A DNA stretch of 64,000 nucleotides from Candidatus Poribacteria bacterium (GTDB lineage: Bacteria > Poribacteria > WGA-4E > GCA-2687025): NCBI GenBank assembly GCA_028818695.1, contig JAPPNK010000004.1, positions 1 to 64,000 of the forward strand, in the 5' to 3' direction. Positions 51,530 to 60,409 of this stretch are shown here, in pieces; positions within the stretch are counted from its first letter, which is position 1, and each line of letters starts with the position of its first letter. The notes below the pieces were generated by a model, which saw nothing but the letters and a program-made list of their open reading frames with translations, was not told the DNA's origin and made no database searches. The translations under genes and the position numbers were made by a program.

Positions 51530-52803
51530 ACGAGTCGGCAGAGTCGCTCAAAAAACGCTTCGCCGGCGTCCTAGACAGCGATCAGATCGAAACGCGCCCC
51601 GACGGATTCCCGCAGCTAGACCACCATGAGCCGGCGCTCGTTCTGCTGCCGAAAACCGACGAGCAGCTGTCGGAAACGCTGCGCTGCGCAAACGCCTCCA
51701 AGACGCCGATCATACCGACGGGGCTTGGGACGGCGCTGCGCCTCGGCAACCTGCCGACCGCGCCCGGCGCGTTTCTGTCGACGCGGCTCATGAACAAGAT
51801 CGTCGACTATGAACCGCGCGATCTGACCGTCATCGCGCAGGCGGGGCTGCCGATTGAGACGCTGCAAAAAACAGCCGATGAAGAAAACCAACGCCTCGCG
51901 CTCGACCCGCCCAACGCAGGCTCCCTCGGCGGGCTGGTCGCCATGGACGCCGGCGGACCGCTTCGAGACGCCTACGGCTCAACGCGCGACCTGTGCCTCG
52001 GCGTCCGCGCCGCTCTCGCGGATGGAACGCTTGTGAAAGGCGGCGGACGGGTTGTCAAAAACGCGGCGGGTTACGACATCACACGGCTTCTGGTCGGCTC
52101 GTTCGGGACGCTCGGCATCGTGTACGAAGCGGCGTTTCGGCTTCATCCGCAGCCTGAAAAAACGGCGGAGGTTTCGGCGGAGTTCGAGTCATGGAGCGGC
52201 GCGTTTGAAGCGGCGGCGAACCTCGCGCGTTCCGAGCTGGAGCCTGAGTGGCTCGCCGTTCTGCGTCTGGACGAAGAATCCGCGCCGACCGCGGCGGTCG
52301 GCTTCGGCGGACATTCTGAAACGGTCGAGTACCAAACAAAACGCGCCCAGGAGATCATGTCCAAAGGAGAGCCGATCGCCCTTGAAACGAAGGCGAACAG
52401 CGAACAGGCGCGCCTTCAAATGCGGGACCGCCTGAACGGCGCGCTGAACGACGCAAACCGCATGACCTGCCGCGTCTTCGCGCCGATGTCCGCGTTTGCC
52501 GACATCGTTCAGGCGTCCGAGCGGCTGCGTCCGTCGGCGTGGCAGATTCGCTGCCTAAGCGGAGTCGGTTACGCTGTCTTCAACAACCCGTCCGCCGAGA
52601 CGGTCCATGCGCTGCGCGAAGAAACCGCGGCGCGGGAAGGGTCCGTTGTGGTCGAGTCGGCGCCGGTTGCGGTCAAACGGGAAGCGGATGTCTGGGGTCC
52701 GCCGACAGGTCCGCTCTCCGTGATGCGCCGCGTCAAACTCAAGCTAGACCCAAGTCGCTTGCTGAATCGCGGACGCTTTCTCAAGGGTCTAGACGACGAG
52801 TAA
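51526..52803 (+). CDS. glcE: Glycolate oxidase subunit GlcE-like FAD-binding protein
   Basis: 425 residues. The GTG start at 51526 overlaps the glcD stop (GTGA), with no better start. PCMH-type FAD-binding domain: IIPTGLGTALRLGNLPTAPG, RLALDPPNAGSLGGLVAMDA, GGRVVKNAAGYDITRLLVGS and FGTLGIVYEAAFRLHP, as in GlcE. The C-terminal half is shorter and less conserved than in GlcD. It probably forms the second flavin subunit of a 2-hydroxyacid dehydrogenase with GlcD; GlcF is missing nearby. A remnant of the GTTCCCGCGCGGGAATCC palindrome lies just behind it (about 52819). Confidence 0.88.
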   Translation: MNESAESLKKRFAGVLDSDQIETRPDGFPQLDHHEPALVLLPKTDEQLSETLRCANASKTPIIPTGLGTALRLGNLPTAPGAFLSTRLMNKIVDYEPRDLTVIAQAGLPIETLQKTADEENQRLALDPPNAGSLGGLVAMDAGGPLRDAYGSTRDLCLGVRAALADGTLVKGGGRVVKNAAGYDITRLLVGSFGTLGIVYEAAFRLHPQPEKTAEVSAEFESWSGAFEAAANLARSELEPEWLAVLRLDEESAPTAAVGFGGHSETVEYQTKRAQEIMSKGEPIALETKANSEQARLQMRDRLNGALNDANRMTCRVFAPMSAFADIVQASERLRPSAWQIRCLSGVGYAVFNNPSAETVHALREETAAREGSVVVESAPVAVKREADVWGPPTGPLSVMRRVKLKLDPSRLLNRGRFLKGLDDE

Positions 52804-52877
52804 GCCTCCTCAAACCGCCGTTCCCGCGCGGGAATCCGCAAGACCTGTAGAAGCCGGGCGTTCAGAAACCCCCTGTC

Positions 52878-53633
52878 TCAATACCGTACCGTCGCCGGCT
52901 GCGCCGCATGTATTTCGCGCGAAAAATCATACGGGAAGACGAACTCAACCCGTTTGAACCGTCCGATTTCCGAATCGGGCGGCGTTTCCACTGAGAGGCT
53001 GACCCATAGCTTGTTCAGGTTGAACTTGATGCCCTGAAACGGAAGCCATCCCTCCACCGTCTCGCCCGGTCCAATCTGATTGTTAACGACGCGGTTTTCC
53101 AGCAGTTCACGGCTAATCGCTTCCACCCCGTTGCGAACGTCGATCGTAATTCCGATCTTGCTCTCCAGGCGTTTCCGGTTGTCTTCTTCCGGCAGCGCAT
53201 AGTAAATGTTTGGATCATGGTCTTTTGTGAGCCGCAGATCGTCGTAGATGAACATATACGCGGGGTTGATGTCCGAGATCGGCTTGATGCGGATCGGCTT
53301 GTCCAGTCCGTTGTGAATGCTCACATGAAAAACGGTCACGCGCACGCCCTGCTTCCAGCTAGCCTCTGTGGAGAAGGGCGACCGCATGCTGCCGCGGTTG
53401 AATTTTCGGTCCAGATCCGCTTTTCGCCAGTACTGGACTCGCACGGTCACGCCTTCTTTGGTGAGCTGAAGGGCGGGCTGCGGCGCCGCTTCTTCATCAA
53501 TGATGATGTCGGAGTAGTCGCCCTCGTAACTTTCGAGCGGCTGCACCGGGGCCATCTTTTTGAGCGGCGAGCCGGCTCCGCATCCCGACAATATCGCTGC
53601 GGCGGACAGCGCGAGTAAGATGGATGAACGCAT
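52878..53633 (-). CDS. Lipoprotein of unknown function
   Basis: 251 residues. A short signal peptide ends in a canonical lipobox ILSGCG (Cys about 18). The mature part is beta-rich (VTVRVQYWRKADLDRKFNRG, VRVTVFHVSIHNGLDKPIRI) and resembles DUF-type immunoglobulin-like lipoproteins that handle bulk cell-envelope stress, but I cannot name the family. Its promoter (53667-53695) lies beside the left end of repeat copy G, divergent from argF. Confidence 0.75.
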   Translation of the reverse strand: MRSSILLALSAAAILSGCGAGSPLKKMAPVQPLESYEGDYSDIIIDEEAAPQPALQLTKEGVTVRVQYWRKADLDRKFNRGSMRSPFSTEASWKQGVRVTVFHVSIHNGLDKPIRIKPISDINPAYMFIYDDLRLTKDHDPNIYYALPEEDNRKRLESKIGITIDVRNGVEAISRELLENRVVNNQIGPGETVEGWLPFQGIKFNLNKLWVSLSVETPPDSEIGRFKRVEFVFPYDFSREIHAAQPATVRY

Positions 53634-53666
53634 CGAATTCTCCCTGCTTTGTTAAAATCCGCCCAT

Positions 53667-53695
53667 AGAGTAGCGCCTTTCTCAATCGAAGGCAA
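53667..53695 (-). promoter_or_regulatory. Probable promoter of the lipoprotein gene
   Basis: Minus strand: TTGCCT (53695-53690), 17-base spacer, TACTCT (53672-53667). Weaker -10 match. The -35 box lies 11 bases from the repeat end at 53707. Confidence 0.45.
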
Positions 53696-53706
53696 GTATG
53701 GGGTAC

Positions 53707-53920
53707 TGACCTCATGCGTAAGGTTGGGGCATTTGAACGGATGATCGCTCTATTTATGGGGAAAAGGCGCCGCCAACCGGGCCGTCGCCCGCGAAGCATG
53801 TCCCTGTGAAGCATGTCCCCGTGAAAACGGGGAACGGGGAGCGGGAGCGGGAATCCAGAGGCGCCGCAGAAACCGTCCGCGTTCGCCCAGGCGAATGTCC
53901 CAACTAAAGCGCTAAGATCA
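53707..53920. repeat. Promoter-linked inverted-repeat element, copy G (long, between divergent promoters)
   Basis: About 214 bases. Left end TGACCTCATGCGTAAGGTTG then GGGCATT; right end CGAATGTCCCAACTAAAGCG then CTAAGATCA. The centre is the expanded nested palindrome (GAAGCATGTCCCTGTGAAG units and an ACGGGGAACGGGGAGCGGGA tract). Each end faces a promoter: the lipoprotein on the left, argF on the right. Confidence 0.82.
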
Positions 53921-53924
53921 GCGT

Positions 53925-53953
53925 TTGACTCTTCCCAACTCCCCTGCTAGAAT
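53925..53953 (+). promoter_or_regulatory. Sigma-70 promoter of argF and the ABC exporter
   Basis: TTGACT (53925-53930), 17-base spacer, TAGAAT (53948-53953), 24 bases before the argF start. The repeat's right end stops 4 bases before the -35 box. Confidence 0.75.
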
Positions 53954-53977
53954 GTATCTTTTCTAAGGGAAGAGAAA

Positions 53978-54892
53978 ATGAAGCGCTTTCTGGCTCTCAA
54001 CGATTTCACCATCCACGAGCTGCGGCAGTATATCGACCGCGCCCTTGAGCTGAAACAAAACCCAGGCGCGGAAAGCGGCGCTCTGCGCGGCAAAACGCTC
54101 GCCCTGCTCTTCCTCAAAAGCTCCACGCGCACGCGCGTCTCCTTTGAAGCCGCCATGAACCAGCTCGGCGGAGGCTCCATCTACCTGAACCCCGACACGA
54201 CGCAGATCAGCCGAGGCGAAACGATCGCCGACACCGTCCAAACGCTCTCCAGATATGTGGACGCCCTCGTCGCCCGCCTCTACGAACATGACATGCTGCT
54301 TGAAATGGCGGACAACGCCTCCATCCCTGTCATCAACGGGCTGACAAACTTCAACCATCCCTGTCAAATACTGTCCGACCTGATGACGATCCATGAACAT
54401 ACGGGGCGGCTTGAAGGCGTACGCGCCGTCTTCCTCGGTCCCGCCAACAACAACCTCGTTCACTCCATGCTCCACGCTTTTCCGCAGTTCGGCGCGCATC
54501 TGACCGTCTGCTCTCCAAAAGGGGAGTCGCCCGATCCGAGCGCGCTCCAGTTCGCCCAGCAGACCGCGCGAAAGACGGGCGCTCAAATTCTGCTGACGCG
54601 CAGCCCGACCGACGCCGTCCAAAACGCGGACATTGTTTACACAGATGTCTGGTTCTCCATGCACGAAAAACCGACGCCGGAGCGCCAGAACGCTTATCTG
54701 CCGTATCAGGTGAACGCCGACCTCATGCGCAAGGCTCCCAGCGGCGCGCTCTTCATGCACTGCCTGCCGGCGCACCGAGGGCATGAGGTCACGGACGAAG
54801 TGGCAGATTCCGACCAGTCCATCATCTTTGACCAAGCCGAAAACAGACTCCATCTGCAAAAGGCGATTCTTCTCGATCTATTGGATACATAA
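53978..54892 (+). CDS. argF: Ornithine carbamoyltransferase family protein
   Basis: 304 residues. Carbamoyl phosphate-binding STRTRVSFE (49-57) and HPCQ (126-129) are present, as is HCLPAHRG (260-267), the catalytic Cys loop. It makes citrulline from ornithine in arginine synthesis. One oddity is that the ornithine-binding loop, SMG in typical enzymes, reads SMH (226-228, in TDVWFSMHEK). This could modify amino-acid specificity (compare acetyl- or succinyl-ornithine enzymes) or be neutral. ATG at 53978 follows GGGAAGAG. The ABC permease gene starts at the next base after the stop. Confidence is high for the family, lower for the exact substrate. Confidence 0.85.
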   Translation: MKRFLALNDFTIHELRQYIDRALELKQNPGAESGALRGKTLALLFLKSSTRTRVSFEAAMNQLGGGSIYLNPDTTQISRGETIADTVQTLSRYVDALVARLYEHDMLLEMADNASIPVINGLTNFNHPCQILSDLMTIHEHTGRLEGVRAVFLGPANNNLVHSMLHAFPQFGAHLTVCSPKGESPDPSALQFAQQTARKTGAQILLTRSPTDAVQNADIVYTDVWFSMHEKPTPERQNAYLPYQVNADLMRKAPSGALFMHCLPAHRGHEVTDEVADSDQSIIFDQAENRLHLQKAILLDLLDT

Positions 54893-56065
54893 GTGCGTTT
54901 TTTATGGAAAGACCTGCGTTATAGACGCTGGCGCGCCGTCCTGACCGTCGCGGGCGTCGCGTCGCTCAGCATGATGATCCTGCTCTTCGGCGGCATCATG
55001 CGCGGGCTGCGCTGGCAGGCGCATCATTTTGTCGATTCGACCGACGCGGACGTATGGATCTCGCGCGAACGCAGCGGCGGCGTCTTCGTCGGGTTCACGC
55101 TGCTGAACTCCGAAACGGTCGTCCCCGCCGTCTCCGGCGTCGGCGGGCCGCGCATACTGAACATAGATGAAAAAGACGGCCACCGCGGCGTTTACCCTTT
55201 CATCTTCGCCCCCTCCCGTCCGACGATTCGGAAAAAAAATATGGAGCAGGAGGTGAAAGCGGTTGTTGTCGGCTACCGCGCCGGAAAACTGGGCGGACCG
55301 AAACGCTCCGAAATCGCGCGCGGAAGGATGTTCCAATCCAGCAAAGAGTACGCCCCTGGACGAGACATCCCGATGGAGTGCGTTGTGGACGACTCGCTCG
55401 GCTTGGAGATTGGCGAATTGGTTGAGGTCGGCGGATATGAGCTGAGAGTGGTCGGCATCGTTGAAGGCATGATGTTTGTCTTCGACACGCCGCTCATCTT
55501 TACGGACATCAACGTCGCAAGGCGCGTCGCGCTAGAAGATGTGATCTATGTGAACACCTTTCTTGTGAAGGCGGATGAGGAGGACGGCGCCGCCGATCTC
55601 GCCGGCGTCCTGTCCGAGGGCCTCCTCGGCGTCGATGTCCACACCACCGAAGAGACGATCGGCAACATTCTCAAAAACTATGTGGATGAGCCGATGCGCG
55701 GCGTGCAGTTTTTGCGCATACTGTTATGGATCGCGTCGGCGCTCATCGTCGGGATGATCTCGTATGTGACGACCTTCGAAAAGACGCGCGAAATCGGCGT
55801 CATGAAGGCGGTCGGAGCCGACAACGGCTATGTGATGCGGCTCATCTTGAACCAGATCGGATTGATGTCCGTTCTGGGCGTCCTGCTGGCGGTCGCGCTG
55901 GCGTATGCCGCCGTGCCGTTCTTTCCGATCTTTGTGCTGATCAATCCGACGGAGGCGTGCGTCGTTTCGGGGGTCAGTTTGGCGGTCTGCCTTTTGGGAG
56001 GATGGTTCGCCGCGAGACGCGCCGCGCGGGTCGACCCGATGATCGCCTTCCGCGGCGAAGTGTGA
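54893..56065 (+). CDS. ABC transporter permease (MacB/FtsX-like)
   Basis: 390 residues; the GTG start directly abuts the argF stop. N-terminal membrane helix about 16-38, a periplasmic MacB-type core domain (about 40-270, with ADVWISRERSGG and VVGYRAGKLGGPKR), then three C-terminal helices (about 275-297, 323-345, 358-380), the FtsX/LolC-like topology. These permeases work with a LolD/MacB-type ATPase, which follows 30 bases downstream, in lipoprotein sorting or efflux. No periplasmic adaptor gene is seen. The last segment VSLAVCLLGGWFAARRAARV is typical. Confidence 0.88.
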   Translation: MRFLWKDLRYRRWRAVLTVAGVASLSMMILLFGGIMRGLRWQAHHFVDSTDADVWISRERSGGVFVGFTLLNSETVVPAVSGVGGPRILNIDEKDGHRGVYPFIFAPSRPTIRKKNMEQEVKAVVVGYRAGKLGGPKRSEIARGRMFQSSKEYAPGRDIPMECVVDDSLGLEIGELVEVGGYELRVVGIVEGMMFVFDTPLIFTDINVARRVALEDVIYVNTFLVKADEEDGAADLAGVLSEGLLGVDVHTTEETIGNILKNYVDEPMRGVQFLRILLWIASALIVGMISYVTTFEKTREIGVMKAVGADNGYVMRLILNQIGLMSVLGVLLAVALAYAAVPFFPIFVLINPTEACVVSGVSLAVCLLGGWFAARRAARVDPMIAFRGEV

Positions 56066-56095
56066 CGAGGAAAAGGCGCGTGAAAGGAGCATGAG

Positions 56096-56770
56096 ATGAG
56101 CGCCGTGATCGAAGGCGTCGGGCTTGTGAAGCGGTTCGGACAGGGAGACGCCCAGGTGACCGCCGTCAACGGCGTCGACATCGCCGTCCAGAGCGGCGAG
56201 CTGGCGATGCTCAAAGGCGACAGCGGATGCGGCAAGACGACGCTCATGAGCATACTCGGATGCATCTTGAAACCGAGCGAAGGGAAGACGCTGCTGGAGG
56301 GCGCCGAGGTCGACTACAGCGACGAGCGCGTTCTGCCCCGCCTGCGCCGGGAGAAGATCGGCTTTGTGTTTCAGATGTTCAACCTGGCGCCGTATCTGTC
56401 GGCGCTTGAAAATGTGCTGCTCGCGCTGGATGTTGCCGGCAAAAAAGGCGCCGAGGCGGAAGGCAGAGCTGAAGAGCTGCTGCGCCAGGTCGGCTTGGAG
56501 CATCGGCTGACTCACCGCCCTGGGCAGCTTTCTGGGGGGGAAAAGCAGCGCGTCTCTTTCGCCCGCGCGTTGGCGAACAATCCGAAGGTGATCTTCGCGG
56601 ATGAGCCGACCGCCAATCTCGACAGCCGGCAATCCGCCAACCTGCTGGCGCTGATTGCGGAGCTGCGCGAGCAGTTTGGAGCCGCTGTCGTCATCGCGAC
56701 GCACCAGACGGCGCTCGAACAATCGGCAGACCGCGTCATTGAGATGCGCGACGGACGCATTGTCGGGTAA
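56096..56770 (+). CDS. ABC transporter ATPase (LolD/MacB type)
   Basis: 224 residues. Walker A GDSGCGKTT, Q-loop VFQMFNLAPYLSA, signature LSGGEKQRVSFARAL, Walker B VIFADEPTANLD and the H-loop IATHQTAL are all present. The LSGGEKQRV and DEPTANLD forms place it with LolD/FtsE/MacB exporters. It pairs with the permease before it. ATG preceded by AAAGGAG. The Cys in GDSGCGKTT is unusual but not rare. Confidence 0.92.
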   Translation: MSAVIEGVGLVKRFGQGDAQVTAVNGVDIAVQSGELAMLKGDSGCGKTTLMSILGCILKPSEGKTLLEGAEVDYSDERVLPRLRREKIGFVFQMFNLAPYLSALENVLLALDVAGKKGAEAEGRAEELLRQVGLEHRLTHRPGQLSGGEKQRVSFARALANNPKVIFADEPTANLDSRQSANLLALIAELREQFGAAVVIATHQTALEQSADRVIEMRDGRIVG

Positions 56771-56857
56771 GAGCGCGCTTGTAGAGCCAAAAGAAGCGTA
56801 ACGCCGCGCCGCGCGCCTGCGTATGTTAAGCGCATGCATGTCATCAAAGGGAGATGT

Positions 56858-57790
56858 ATGGGGAACTTAGAGCAGCTTCCTGAAGCGTTGGACGCTTTCC
56901 TCCGTTACCTGAAAGAGGCGCGCAACTACTCCGACCATTCCATACGAGCTTATCGAACCGACCTGAACGACTTCGCAAAATGCGCGATGGAGAACGGCAA
57001 AACGCGCATTGAGCAGGTGAACAAGCTGCTCATACGGCGGTATATCGTCAACCTGCAGCGCGAAGGCAAAGCCGCCTCCACCGTTCAACGGCGCGTCTCG
57101 GCGATACGCTCGCTGTACGCCTGGCTCGTGCGAAACGACGCCGCGGCGTCCAACCCCGCCGAGCATGTGCGCGCTCCCGCCGCGCGCGCCAAGCTGCCCG
57201 AATTCTTAGACGCGGACGAAACGATCGCCCTCTTGAACGCCCCAGACAGCGAAACCCCCGCCGGCCTGCGCGACCGCGCCATACTGGAAACGCTTTACTC
57301 AACAGGCATGCGCGTCGGAGAGCTGTGCGCGCTCAACTTGGACAGCCTCAAACCGAATATGACCGTCGCAGCGCGCGGAAAACGGAAAAAAGAACGCATC
57401 GCCCCGCTTGGAAAACCTGCCGTGAAAGCGCTCCAAGCGTATCTCCGCCGGCGAAAGGATATCTGTAAAACGATCAAGGAGCCGGAGGCGCTCTTCATCA
57501 GCCGAGTCGGGCGGCGCATGACCGACCGCGCCGTTCGATACCGCATCAACGGCTGCCTCAAAAAAGCCGGCATTCATAAAAAGGTCGGACCGCACACGCT
57601 GCGCCACAGCGTCGCAACGCATATGTTGAACGCCGGGGCGGACCTGCGCGTTGTTCAGGAGCTGCTGGGGCATTCCTCCCTCTCGACGACGCAGATATAC
57701 ACGCAGGTGTCTACCGAGAGGCTGCGCGGAGCCTACCTTGACGCCCATCCGCGAAGCCGCGCCCCGCAAAACGAAAACGGCGCCGGTTGA
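56858..57790 (+). CDS. Tyrosine recombinase, XerC/XerD type
   Basis: 310 residues from the ATG at 56858, preceded by AAGGGAG. An N-terminal core-binding (SAM-like) domain (ALDAFLRYLKEARNYSDHSI) leads into the catalytic domain with R in LYSTGMRVGELCAL, the HxxR box HTLRHSVATHML, H/W-box position LLGHSSLSTTQIYT, and the nucleophile Tyr in the same segment (IYTQVS). Length and gene setting fit a chromosomal dimer-resolution XerC or XerD rather than a phage integrase, since no element boundary is evident. The next gene starts four bases after its stop. Confidence 0.9.
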   Translation: MGNLEQLPEALDAFLRYLKEARNYSDHSIRAYRTDLNDFAKCAMENGKTRIEQVNKLLIRRYIVNLQREGKAASTVQRRVSAIRSLYAWLVRNDAAASNPAEHVRAPAARAKLPEFLDADETIALLNAPDSETPAGLRDRAILETLYSTGMRVGELCALNLDSLKPNMTVAARGKRKKERIAPLGKPAVKALQAYLRRRKDICKTIKEPEALFISRVGRRMTDRAVRYRINGCLKKAGIHKKVGPHTLRHSVATHMLNAGADLRVVQELLGHSSLSTTQIYTQVSTERLRGAYLDAHPRSRAPQNENGAG

Positions 57791-57793
57791 CCC

Positions 57794-59446
57794 ATGAAAA
57801 ACAGGCTCATGGGATGGTTTCGGCAGCCTGAAAATGCGCTCTTTGCGGCGTTGATCCTGCTGCATCTCATACCGATTTGGGCGTTCCCGTATTTTCCGTC
57901 CCAGGACGGTCCTGCCCATCTCAACAACGCAAATGTTCTGCGCGAATACAATCACCCCGACCGCTCCGTCTTCCGCGAGTATTATGTTCTCAACTCGAAC
58001 CCGGAGCCGAACTGGACGGGGCATCTGGCGCTGGCGGGGCTGATGTTCCTTGTTCCGCTGTTGACGGCGGAGAAGCTGCTGTTGAGCGGCTATGTCGTTC
58101 TGCTGCCGTTGTCGGCGCGGTATGCCGTCCGCGCGGTGAACCCTCAAAACGCGGGGCTGGCGTTTCTCTCCTTCCCGTTCATCTTCAACTACCTGCTCCA
58201 TATGGGCTTTTACAATTTCTCGTACAGCCTGCCGTTCTTCTTTTTTGTTGTGGGTTACTGGGCGAAGAAGCAGGAACGGTTCGGATGGCGCGAGGCGTTG
58301 ATCATGGCGCTGTTGTGGCTCGCGCTCTACTTTACGCATATCTTTTCGGTCGTTACAGCTTGCGCCGCAATCGGTCTGGCGGCGCTCATGTTCACGGCGT
58401 TTGATCTTGTGAATCGGCTGCGCGGCGTTCCGCCGGACGGGGAGACTCCAAAAACGTCGTTTTGGAGGTTGTTCGCCTCGCGCGCGCTCGTTCCGTTCAT
58501 AGCGCTCCTTCCGACGGCTCTTCTTGTGTTGAATTTTCTCAACCAAAAAGGCGTTAGGCGCGGGGAGCCGCTCCCCGTTGGGTTTCAGTGGCGCCGCCTG
58601 CGCACTTTAGAGTCGCTCGTTTCGTTCCATGATTACGAGGTATGGCTTGCGATTTCGGTCGCCGCGTTGTTTGCGGCGTTGACCGCCTTTTTGCTTTTGG
58701 TTAAAGTTCTCCGTTGGGAGTGGAACCGCTGGGACGCGCTGCTGATCGTTTCGGCGGCGTATGTGTACATCTATTTCATCGCGCCGGACTGGATGTCGGG
58801 CGGCGGATTCATCAGCCACCGCATGATTCTATTCCCTTACATCGCTCTGCTGCTGTGGGCGGCGGGGCAGCGCTGGCCGGTATGGTCAAAGCGGACTGCG
58901 CAGGCGGCGGCTGCGGCGCTCGCCGTCGCTTTTCTTGCATTGAATATGCGCAGCTACGCGCAGCTGAACGAGTATCTGGAGGAGTACATTTCGGCGGGCG
59001 ACCATGTGGAGCCGAACACAACGCTGCTGCCGCTCTGCTTTAGCCATCAAGGGCGCGACGAGAACGATCGGATCATGGCGCGGCGCATCGGGCCGTTTCT
59101 GCATGCGTCCGGCATCATCGCGGCAAAAAAGCGCATCGTCGAGATGGACAACTACGAAGGAAACACAACCTATTTTCCCGTTCTTTTTAGACCCGAAAAA
59201 AATCCGTTCACTCATATCGGCGCCATTGAAGCGCAGCCGCCGCAGGTCGACTTTCTCTCCTTCAATGAAAAAACGGGCGGAACGGTCGACTATGTCCTGC
59301 TGTGGCAGCTTCGAGACCTCTATCATGAGAACGCGCAGAAAATCTTGGAGCAGCTGGACAAGGGCGGGTACGAGCGCATCTTCGTCTCTGAGCCGAGAGG
59401 CGCCGCGCAGCTGTACCGCCGACCCGGCTTGAAAACAGGCGAATGA
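57794..59446 (+). CDS. Polytopic membrane protein, possibly a glycosyltransferase-like C superfamily member
   Basis: 550 residues with about ten membrane helices (for example 15-35, 65-90, 110-135, 150-165, 180-205, 225-250, 275-300, 310-330). A short SQDGPAHLNNANV loop with an Asp lies between the first helices. The form, with an early D in a periplasmic loop and many helices, resembles PMT/ArnT-type GT-C glycosyltransferases, but a typical catalytic motif is not complete. The C-terminal 120 residues are soluble. Start ATG, 4 bases after the xer stop. The SUMF1 gene overlaps its end by four bases. Confidence 0.7.
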   Translation: MKNRLMGWFRQPENALFAALILLHLIPIWAFPYFPSQDGPAHLNNANVLREYNHPDRSVFREYYVLNSNPEPNWTGHLALAGLMFLVPLLTAEKLLLSGYVVLLPLSARYAVRAVNPQNAGLAFLSFPFIFNYLLHMGFYNFSYSLPFFFFVVGYWAKKQERFGWREALIMALLWLALYFTHIFSVVTACAAIGLAALMFTAFDLVNRLRGVPPDGETPKTSFWRLFASRALVPFIALLPTALLVLNFLNQKGVRRGEPLPVGFQWRRLRTLESLVSFHDYEVWLAISVAALFAALTAFLLLVKVLRWEWNRWDALLIVSAAYVYIYFIAPDWMSGGGFISHRMILFPYIALLLWAAGQRWPVWSKRTAQAAAAALAVAFLALNMRSYAQLNEYLEEYISAGDHVEPNTTLLPLCFSHQGRDENDRIMARRIGPFLHASGIIAAKKRIVEMDNYEGNTTYFPVLFRPEKNPFTHIGAIEAQPPQVDFLSFNEKTGGTVDYVLLWQLRDLYHENAQKILEQLDKGGYERIFVSEPRGAAQLYRRPGLKTGE

Positions 59447-60120
59447 ACAAGCCGGCGACCGTTCCCATACCTGCCGGCTGGTTCTGGATGGGTTCCAACG
59501 ACGGACCAGAGAACGAACGCCTGATGCGCCGCGTGTGGGTGGATGCGTTTGAGATGGGCGTCTTCGCCGTCTCGAACCGAGAATACGCGGTCTTCTTGGA
59601 GGCGTCGGGGCATGAACCTCCCCCTTTTTACGATGATCCGAAGTTGAACGCGCCGAATCAGCCTGTCGTCGGACCGAGCTGGCATGACGCAAACGCCTAT
59701 ATCGAATGGCTGTCCGAGGCGGTCGGGACAGCGTACCGCCTGCCGACCGAGGCGGAGCGGGAGAAAGCGGCGCGCGGCGGCTTGGATCGGCGCGCGTATC
59801 CATGGGGGGACGCGCTGCCGGCGAACGCTGAAGGCGGGCGCCATACGCCGCTCGAACCGGTGGACGCCTATGCGCCGAACGGGTACGGTCTCTACGGCAT
59901 GGCGAGCGGCGTTCATGAATGGTGCAGCGACTGGTTCGATCCGAACAGCTACGCCTCAGCGCCGGAGCGCAACCCGCGCGGTCCGTCGGCGGGGGAACGG
60001 AAAGCGGCGCGCGGCGGATCATGGCGGCACAGCGTCCGTTTCACGCGCTGCGCGGCGAGAAGCGCCCTCGCGCCGGATAAACAGTTCAGCGACTTCGGGT
60101 TTCGGCTCGCGCTCGATTAG
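59443..60120 (+). CDS. Formylglycine-generating enzyme-like (SUMF1) domain protein
   Basis: 225 residues, ATG overlapping the previous stop (ATGA). SUMF1/FGE fold: PAGWFWMGSNDGPENERLM opening, VWVDAFEMGVFAVSNREYAV, TAYRLPTEAEREKAARGG with the PTEAEWE-like motif, YPWGDALP, ASGVHEWCSDWF and the final FSDFGFRLAL. The two copper-binding active-site Cys of true FGE (in a C..G.SWH context) are not both recognised, so it may be a non-catalytic or otherwise specialised SUMF1 protein. Coupled to the membrane protein gene. Confidence 0.85.
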   Translation: MNKPATVPIPAGWFWMGSNDGPENERLMRRVWVDAFEMGVFAVSNREYAVFLEASGHEPPPFYDDPKLNAPNQPVVGPSWHDANAYIEWLSEAVGTAYRLPTEAEREKAARGGLDRRAYPWGDALPANAEGGRHTPLEPVDAYAPNGYGLYGMASGVHEWCSDWFDPNSYASAPERNPRGPSAGERKAARGGSWRHSVRFTRCAARSALAPDKQFSDFGFRLALD

Positions 60121-60233
60121 AGCTGGCGAGAGAACCCGACACGGGAGAACCCTAACCCCTCGATAAAGAGAAATTAAGGACGCTTAACGGCGCTTCTGGA
60201 TTCCTGCTTGCGCGGTCGGCGGGTTGTTGCTCC

Positions 60234-60398
60234 TGACCTTACGTCTTTAGTTGGGACATGTCGGCATGCGAACGCGGACGTCTTCTGCGGCGCCTCTAGA
60301 TTCCCGCTTGCGCGGGAATGACGGCCTGGTTGGCGACGCCTTTTTCCCATCAATAGAGAGATCATTCGTTCAGCTGTCTCAACTTTATGCATGAGGTC
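60234..60398. repeat. Promoter-linked inverted-repeat element, copy H (long)
   Basis: About 165 bases. Left end TGACCTTACGTCTTTAGTTG then GGACATG; right end CTGTCTCAACTTTATGCATG then AGGTC; central palindrome GATTCCCGCTTGCGCGGGAA. The right end faces the lpxL promoter. A degenerate second palindrome lies at about 60198. Nothing else is seen in 60121-60455. Confidence 0.82.
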
Positions 60399-60409
60399 GG
60401 CTGCTTGCG

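Noticed and set aside
56858-57790. The tyrosine recombinase as integrase of a genomic island
   Set aside because: It lies in a housekeeping operon setting next to an ABC exporter and membrane protein, with no tRNA, no direct repeats and no phage genes; Xer-type length fits better.
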